NCBI RefSeq assembly: GCF_013410375.1
Contig: NZ_JACCFL010000001.1
Location: 3,782,001-3,846,000, forward strand
Origin: Leifsonia shinshuensis
GTDB lineage: Bacteria > Actinomycetota > Actinomycetes > Actinomycetales > Microbacteriaceae
Length of the DNA stretch: 64,000 bases
Direction of reading: 5' to 3'
Shown: positions 59,524-64,000 of the stretch, piece by piece
Position numbering within the stretch: the first letter of the stretch is position 1
Layout of the letters: each line of letters opens with the position of its first letter
Notes under the pieces: model-generated
Database searches by the model: none
What the model was told of the DNA's origin: nothing
Seen by the model: only the letters and a program-made list of their open reading frames with translations
Position numbers and translations under genes: made by a program

Positions 59524-60582
59524 CTACAGCAGCGCGATGGGGTTGACCGGCGAGCCGACGGCCCCCGTGATCGGGAGGGGCGGCGCCGAGAGGAGGAACT
59601 CGTAGCGCCCGAGCCGCAGGCAGTGATCCGCCAGCTCCTCCAGGTCCCACATCTCGCCGATGGTGAGGCCCAGGTTCGGGATGACGACCTGGTGCAGCGG
59701 CTGGAAGGCCGGGACGTCGAACTCGTTCGGGCGGACCTCGAAGCCCCAGGTGTCGGTGGCGATGGCGGCGATCTCGGTGTCGTGCAGCCAGCCGGCGGTG
59801 GTCAGCGAGAGCCCGGGTGCCGGGCCGCCCGCGTACTCGCCCCAGCCGTCGCGGCGGGCGCGGGCGTACTGGCCGGTGCGCACCAGGACGATGTCTCCGG
59901 TGCGCACCGCGCTTGTCTCGCCCTGCGCCTCGGCGCACGAGCGGAGGTCGTCGGCCGTGATCGCGTAGCCGTCCTCCAGCTCCCCGGACTCCGGGCGCAG
60001 GTGCCGGCCGATGTCGAGCAGCACGCCCCGCGACACGATGACGTCCGCGGCGTGCTCGATGCCGGTCACCAGGTCGCCGTCGCTCGTCACGACATCGCCC
60101 GCGCGGCGGCCGTTCCAGGCGTAGCCGTGGTCGAAGATGTGGCCGAGGCCGTCCCACTGGGTGGAGCACTGCAGCGGCATCGCGATCACGTCGTCCGCGC
60201 CCCCGATGCCGTGCGGGAAGCCCTGGTTGGCGCGCTCGGCGTCGGTGCCGGTGTCCAGCATCGTGTGCACCGGGTTGGTGCGGCGGCGCCAGCCCTTCTG
60301 CGGCCCGTTCATGTCGAACGGTTGCGACAGCGACACGGCGACGCCCTCGCGGACGAGAGCGGCCGCCCTCGCCCGCGCGGACGCGTCGATGAAGTTGAGC
60401 GTGCCCAGCACGTCGTCCTCGCCCCAGCGTCCCCAGTTGCGGTAGGCCTCGGCGCGCGCGGCGATCTCCGCCTCCGGATTCTGACGGTCCAGGTCGGCCG
60501 GGTTCTCGCTCGGGGCGCCCTTGCTCTGTCCGGCCGCGCTCGGCGCGGCCGTGCTCGGCGCGGCCTCGATCGGTGCGGCCAT
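59524..60582 (-). CDS. Cyclase-family (kynurenine formamidase-like) hydrolase
   Basis: A 352-residue cyclase-fold hydrolase with an Ala-rich N-terminal 30 residues. Metal-site motifs are CSTQWDGLGHIFDHGYAW (about 140-157) and GVLLDIGRHL. GDIVLVRTGQYARARRDGW and LHDTEIAAIATDTWGFEV follow. Relatives hydrolyse amides or lactones, such as N-formylkynurenine, in a metal-dependent way. ATG 60582 lies 2 nt after the dioxygenase stop, so it is coupled. Role in this pathway: likely hydrolysis of a cyclic or amide intermediate, by inference. Confidence 0.9.
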   Translation of the reverse strand: MAAPIEAAPSTAAPSAAGQSKGAPSENPADLDRQNPEAEIAARAEAYRNWGRWGEDDVLGTLNFIDASARARAAALVREGVAVSLSQPFDMNGPQKGWRRRTNPVHTMLDTGTDAERANQGFPHGIGGADDVIAMPLQCSTQWDGLGHIFDHGYAWNGRRAGDVVTSDGDLVTGIEHAADVIVSRGVLLDIGRHLRPESGELEDGYAITADDLRSCAEAQGETSAVRTGDIVLVRTGQYARARRDGWGEYAGGPAPGLSLTTAGWLHDTEIAAIATDTWGFEVRPNEFDVPAFQPLHQVVIPNLGLTIGEMWDLEELADHCLRLGRYEFLLSAPPLPITGAVGSPVNPIALL

Positions 60583-60584
60583 GG

Positions 60585-61604
60585 TCAGCCGCGCCCCTGC
60601 ACGGCGTACGGGTTGAACAGCGCCTCCTTGATCTCGTCCGGCACGCCCTCCTCCGTCGCACTCGGGCCGTCGGCGGGCGGGAAGGACTCCGTCATCGACA
60701 TCGGCATGGCGCCGTTGCGGTAGAAGTTGTTCGATCCGAGCGACGGCTTCCAGGTGTTGGGCTGCCAGTCCGGCACGTAGTTGCGGTAGCCGCCGGTGTT
60801 CAGCTCGATCCGGAGCGTGGAGGGCTCGCGGTAGTAGAGGAAGGTCTGCTCGCCGATGCCGTGGATGGAGGGGCCGTACTCGATCGGGACGCCGTTCTCC
60901 ATCAGGGTGTCCGCCGCGATCAGCAGCTCCTCGTAGGTGTCGACCCAGAACGCGTAGTGGTTGACCCGGCCCGCGGCGGTGGAGCCGTCGAGGACGACGC
61001 CCAGGTCGTGCGACTTCTCGTTGGTGGTGAGCACGGAGAAGATCGAGATCGGCGCCTCGTCCAGCACGGTGCGGGCCATGATGCGGAAGCCGAGCACGTC
61101 GTTGTACCACTGCGCGAAGGCATCCACGTCGCTGGTCGCGATCGTCACGTGGTCGAGCTGGCGCGGGGCGCCGGCGACCTTGCTGCGCTTCTCCGGACGG
61201 TCCGGGTAGATCGACGCGACGTGGCCGGGCGCCTGGTGACGGGTGACGTTCCAGTGCAGGGTCATCGAGTGCCCCCACGGGCCGGTGAACCGGTAGGCCC
61301 GCCCGATCGCGTGCAGGTCCTCGATCCACTCGCCCTGCACGCCGGCGGCCTCAACCCGGGCCGCGGCCTCCTCGAGCGCCTCCGGGCTGGAGGTGCGCCA
61401 GGCCATCGTCACCAGGGACGGCTGCGGGCCGGGCGAGACGACGAGCGAGTAGGCGTAGTAGTCGCCCCAGCAGCGCAGGTACACGGAGCCGTCGATGCGG
61501 TCGACGACGGTGAGCCCGACGTGCTCCTCGTAGAACTTCACGGACGCCTCGACATCCGGGGACGTGATCTCCACATAGGACAGGTGGGAGAGAAGCTTGA
61601 TCAT
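60585..61604 (-). CDS. Extradiol (catechol 2,3-type) ring-cleavage dioxygenase, VOC fold
   Basis: A 339-residue two-domain VOC dioxygenase. The 2-His-1-Glu iron site is intact: His152 (RQLDHVTIATS), His216 (GRVNHYAFWVD) and Glu267 (LRIELNTGG). Both domains begin with the VOC strand pattern (SHLSYVEITSPD, DHVTIATSD). It cleaves a catechol-type ring meta to the diol. It is the first gene of the six-gene operon; ATG 61604 has AAGGA 6 nt upstream. The C-terminal 40 residues (after NTGG) are a polar extension. The exact substrate is unknown. Confidence 0.93.
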   Translation of the reverse strand: MIKLLSHLSYVEITSPDVEASVKFYEEHVGLTVVDRIDGSVYLRCWGDYYAYSLVVSPGPQPSLVTMAWRTSSPEALEEAAARVEAAGVQGEWIEDLHAIGRAYRFTGPWGHSMTLHWNVTRHQAPGHVASIYPDRPEKRSKVAGAPRQLDHVTIATSDVDAFAQWYNDVLGFRIMARTVLDEAPISIFSVLTTNEKSHDLGVVLDGSTAAGRVNHYAFWVDTYEELLIAADTLMENGVPIEYGPSIHGIGEQTFLYYREPSTLRIELNTGGYRNYVPDWQPNTWKPSLGSNNFYRNGAMPMSMTESFPPADGPSATEEGVPDEIKEALFNPYAVQGRG

Positions 61605-61831
61605 CCTTGATCCTTTCCAGACAGGGCGAATGTGATTGCCCGGTCTCTACTATCGAGATCGCGTCGGCATCAGGGAACCGCGTATCGGCTATGCCGGGAA
61701 TCGATGAAACTGATTTCCTAGGTCGGCATCGCTCTTTCTTCGGTCGTTGTGCGACCCAAGGTCCGGGTCTCAACTGCCCAAGTAGCGTCCCGTTCTACCC
61801 GTTGCGCGCTGAGGTTGTGTCAGAATCAAGC

Positions 61832-63097
61832 ATGGCTAGGGATTCCGCACTCCGATTCGGCGCGCAGACCGACGAGGTCATGAGCCTGCTGCGCGTCGTG
61901 AACCTCGTCCGCACCGGGGAGGCCGACACCCGCCCCGAGATCGGCCGGCTGACCGGGCTCGGCCGCGGCGTCGTGGCACAGCGGGTCGAGGCGGCGATCG
62001 AGATGGGCTTCCTGGAGGACGGCGACTACGGCCCGTCGTCGGGAGGCCGCGCGCCGCGCACGCTGCGCTTCCGCTCCGACCAGGGCACCATCGTGATCTG
62101 CGCGCTCGGTGCCCTCCACATCCGGGTCGGCCTGGCCTCCCTCGACGGCGCCGTCCACGCCGAGGCGCACTGCGCGTGGGACATCGGCCGCGGGCCCGCG
62201 GAGACGATCGACCGGGCGCTCGGGATGATCGACGAGCTGCTGGCCGCGGAGGAGCCGCGCCCGATCTGGGCGGTCGCGGTCGGCGTGCCGGGGCCGGTGG
62301 ACTTCGAGACCGGCTCACCCGTCGCCCCGCCAATCATGCCGGGCTGGAACGGTTTCGACGTGCGCCGCCGCTTCGAGCAGCGCTTCGAGGCGCCGGTGTG
62401 GGTGGACAACGACGTGAACCTGCTGGCCCTGACCGAGCGCAGCCACCGCCGCGACGACAACGTGGACCTGATCTACTGCAAGGTCGGCAGCGGCATCGGG
62501 GCGGGCCTGGTCTCGCACGGCCGCATCCACCGCGGAGCGAACGGCGCCGCCGGCGACATCGGCCATGTCCGGGTGCGCGACTCCACCGCGGTGTGCCGCT
62601 GCGGCAAGGTCGGCTGCCTGGAGGCGGAGGCGTCCGGCTGGGCGATCATGCGCGACGCGCAGCTGGCGCTGGACGAAGGCGCAGGCGGCATCCTCGCGGG
62701 CGTGGTCGAGCGCGGCGAGGCGATCACCCCGGAGGCCATCGCGATCGCGGCCCAAGACGGCGACGCACTGGCGATCTCCCTGGTGCAGCGCTCGGCCCGC
62801 CTGATCGGCGAGTCGATCGCGGCGCTGGTCAACATGTTCAACCCGGGGGTGATCGTGGTCGGCGGCGCGGTGTCGTCGGCCGGTGAGATCTTCCTCGCGG
62901 AGGTGCGGCAGCGCGTGTACGAGCTGTCGCTGCCCCTGGCAACGCGGGACCTGTCGATCGTCCGCTCGATCGGCGATGAGCGGGAGCCGCTGCGCGGCGG
63001 CGCGGAGCTGGCGATCGAGGAGCTGTTCGAGGTGACGTTCCCGCGGTGGTTCGCGGACGGGCGGCCGACGATCGAGGGGGTGAAGGGGGGCGCGTAG
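61832..63097 (+). CDS. ROK family transcriptional regulator
   Basis: A 421-residue ROK repressor. A winged helix-turn-helix (about 15-80) includes EIGRLTGLGRGVVAQRVEAA. The sugar-kinase-like ROK domain includes AVAVGVPGPVDFETG, VWVDNDVNLLALTERS, KVGSGIGAGLVSHGRIHRGA and the zinc motif CRCGKVGCLEAEASG. CAGAAT lies 5 nt before ATG 61832, a leaderless-type signal. It is divergent from the aromatic-type operon across 227 bp and convergent with a sugar isomerase/epimerase gene. ROK regulators usually bind sugars, so it may sense a glycoside or sugar-linked substrate of the cluster. Confidence 0.92.
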   Translation: MARDSALRFGAQTDEVMSLLRVVNLVRTGEADTRPEIGRLTGLGRGVVAQRVEAAIEMGFLEDGDYGPSSGGRAPRTLRFRSDQGTIVICALGALHIRVGLASLDGAVHAEAHCAWDIGRGPAETIDRALGMIDELLAAEEPRPIWAVAVGVPGPVDFETGSPVAPPIMPGWNGFDVRRRFEQRFEAPVWVDNDVNLLALTERSHRRDDNVDLIYCKVGSGIGAGLVSHGRIHRGANGAAGDIGHVRVRDSTAVCRCGKVGCLEAEASGWAIMRDAQLALDEGAGGILAGVVERGEAITPEAIAIAAQDGDALAISLVQRSARLIGESIAALVNMFNPGVIVVGGAVSSAGEIFLAEVRQRVYELSLPLATRDLSIVRSIGDEREPLRGGAELAIEELFEVTFPRWFADGRPTIEGVKGGA

Positions 63098-63104
63098 GCC
63101 CAGC

Positions 63105-63159
63105 GATTCGTGCCGAATCGCGCGAATAACCGCGACAGAGCAGCGATTCGTGCCGAATC
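63105..63159. repeat. ATTCG-N3-CGAAT pair, copy 2
   Basis: Two copies of CAGCGATTCGTGCCGAATC (63101-63119 and 63141-63159) contain palindromes at 63106-63118 and 63146-63158, exactly 40 bp apart. A GCGAAT half-site sits at 63122, offset 16. It lies between convergent ROK and isomerase genes and matches the element at 36296-36348 read on the other strand. Confidence 0.75.
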
Positions 63160-63187
63160 TGCGGGCGGGGGATCAGCGCGTGCGGCG

Positions 63188-64000
63188 TCAGTCCGCCTTG
63201 GTCGAGAACGCCGCGTCGAACGCCGCGGCGGGCGGGGTGATCGCGTTGAGCTCGCGCACGAACGCGATGGCCTCCGGCGCGCCCTGGAGGCGGTCCATGC
63301 CGGCGTCCTCCCACTCGACCGAGGTCGGGCCGGTGTAGCCGATGAAGTTGAGGGCGCGGAAGATCGGCTCCCACGGGACCTCGCCGTGAGCGGTGGACAC
63401 GAACGTCCAGCCGCGGCGCGGGTTCGCCCAGGGCAGGTGCGAGCCGAGGACGCCGTTGCGGCCGTCGAGGTTGGTGATCGACTCCTTCACGTGGACGTGG
63501 AAGATGTGGTCGGCGAAGTCGAGCACGAACGCCACCGGGTCCAGCTGCTGCCACATGAAGTGCGACGGGTCGAAGTTGATGCCGAAGCTCTTCCGGTGGC
63601 CGATCGCCTCCAGCGTGGCCTTCACCGTCCAGTAGTCGTAGGCGATCTCGGACGGGTGCACCTCCAGGGCGAACCGCACGCCGACCTCCTCGAACACGTC
63701 GAGGATGGGGTGGAAGCGGTCGGCGAAGTCCCGGTAGCCGGCGGCGATCCACTCGTCGGAGGCCGGCGGGAACATCGCCACCGCCTTCCAGATGGAGGAG
63801 CCCGTGAAGCCGGTGACGGTCCTCACGCCGAGCGCGGCGGCCATCCGGGCGGTCAGCTTCAGCTCCTCGGCGGCGCGCTGCCGCACGCCCTCGGGGTCGC
63901 CGTCGCCCCACACCCGGTCGTTCAGGATGTCGCGGTGCCGCTCGTCGATCGGGTCGTCGCAGACGGCCTGGCCGGCGAGGTGGTTGGCGATCGTCCACAC
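63188..64000 (-). CDS. Sugar phosphate isomerase/epimerase (5' end beyond window)
   Basis: The last 270 residues of a xylose-isomerase-like TIM-barrel protein; the start lies past the window end. [35 protein letters not shown] with the metal Glu, [12 protein letters not shown] with Asp and His, [13 protein letters not shown], and [10 protein letters not shown] near the C-terminus fit the inosose-dehydratase/IolE-like family. It probably isomerises or epimerises a sugar or inositol derivative. It is convergent with the ROK regulator, which may control the operon it belongs to. Confidence 0.9.
   Translation of the reverse strand: MWTIANHLAGQAVCDDPIDERHRDILNDRVWGDGDPEGVRQRAAEELKLTARMAAALGVRTVTGFTGSSIWKAVAMFPPASDEWIAAGYRDFADRFHPILDVFEEVGVRFALEVHPSEIAYDYWTVKATLEAIGHRKSFGINFDPSHFMWQQLDPVAFVLDFADHIFHVHVKESITNLDGRNGVLGSHLPWANPRRGWTFVSTAHGEVPWEPIFRALNFIGYTGPTSVEWEDAGMDRLQGAPEAIAFVRELNAITPPAAAFDAAFSTKAD

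Noticed and set aside
1-64000. tRNA, rRNA, insertion sequences, prophage or attachment sites
   Set aside because: No cloverleaf-like or rRNA-like sequence, no transposase or integrase motif, and no terminal inverted repeats with target duplications were seen by eye.

Overview
The window is about 64 kb of very GC-rich DNA, packed with short-gap, often overlapping genes (ATGA, GTGA and TGATG junctions). Base composition, codon bias toward G/C third positions, many leaderless-type starts (a TANNNT-like box 5-7 nt before ATG/GTG), IdeR- and Fur-type operators and the protein families all point to an actinobacterium. A Microbacteriaceae (Leifsonia-like) chromosome is my best guess, but that is inference. 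I see no rRNA, tRNA, transposase, phage gene, cas gene or replication origin. It reads as ordinary chromosome with catabolic and regulatory islands.

Layout. 1-7154: minus-strand ABC export operon with two FtsX-type permeases and two ATPases, the last one cut by the window edge. 7221-9293: flavin (LLM-class) monooxygenase and a zinc-ribbon/GIY-YIG protein. 9294-9692: palindromic repeat array. 9693-12149: DHA2-type drug exporter divergent from its TetR regulator with twin operators. 12232-17062: CPA1 antiporter, HPr-kinase-like ATPase, and a Fur-type regulator plus catalase pair. 17063-17533: second copy of the palindromic array. 17534-21840: streptogramin-lyase-like protein, PhzF-like protein, two small proteins, ZIP metal transporter with an IdeR-like operator, and a universal stress protein. 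21936-26331: gabT-gabD (GABA catabolism) divergent from a PucR regulator. 26447-33133: Ddl, the transglutaminase/alpha-E/circularly permuted ATP-grasp trio, aldose epimerase and a membrane protein.

33601-40149: monoamine oxidase, polytopic membrane protein, NarL-type two-component system, and an FtsX-type ABC transporter. 40167-42798: leuA with a leucine leader peptide and attenuator, divergent from a GntR/FadR regulator. 42833-48470: FUSC transporter, ECF sigma with its membrane partner, and a DUF2510-PrsW protease. 48554-54583: secreted cell-wall-binding-repeat protein divergent from an ECF sigma factor with a C-terminal SnoaL-like domain, DHFR-like protein, PEP-mutase-like protein and small or unknown genes. 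54774-61604: VanZ protein, then a tightly packed six-gene catabolic operon (extradiol dioxygenase, cyclase-type hydrolase, flavin hydroxylase, FAH-type hydrolase, SDR, alpha/beta hydrolase). This operon is divergent from a ROK regulator. The window ends in a truncated sugar phosphate isomerase/epimerase.

The most unusual signal is non-coding. Two convergent intergenic gaps (9.3 kb and 17.1 kb) carry arrays of a 12-bp palindrome arm (GCCAACGGAGGA and its reverse complement) at conserved offsets of 37, 41 and 21-24 bp, with compensatory arm changes between copies. Two further repeat families each occur at two distant loci with conserved internal spacing: GAGTACGCG sites at 27.85 and 31.49 kb, and ATTCG-N3-CGAAT pairs exactly 40 bp apart at 36.3 and 63.1 kb.
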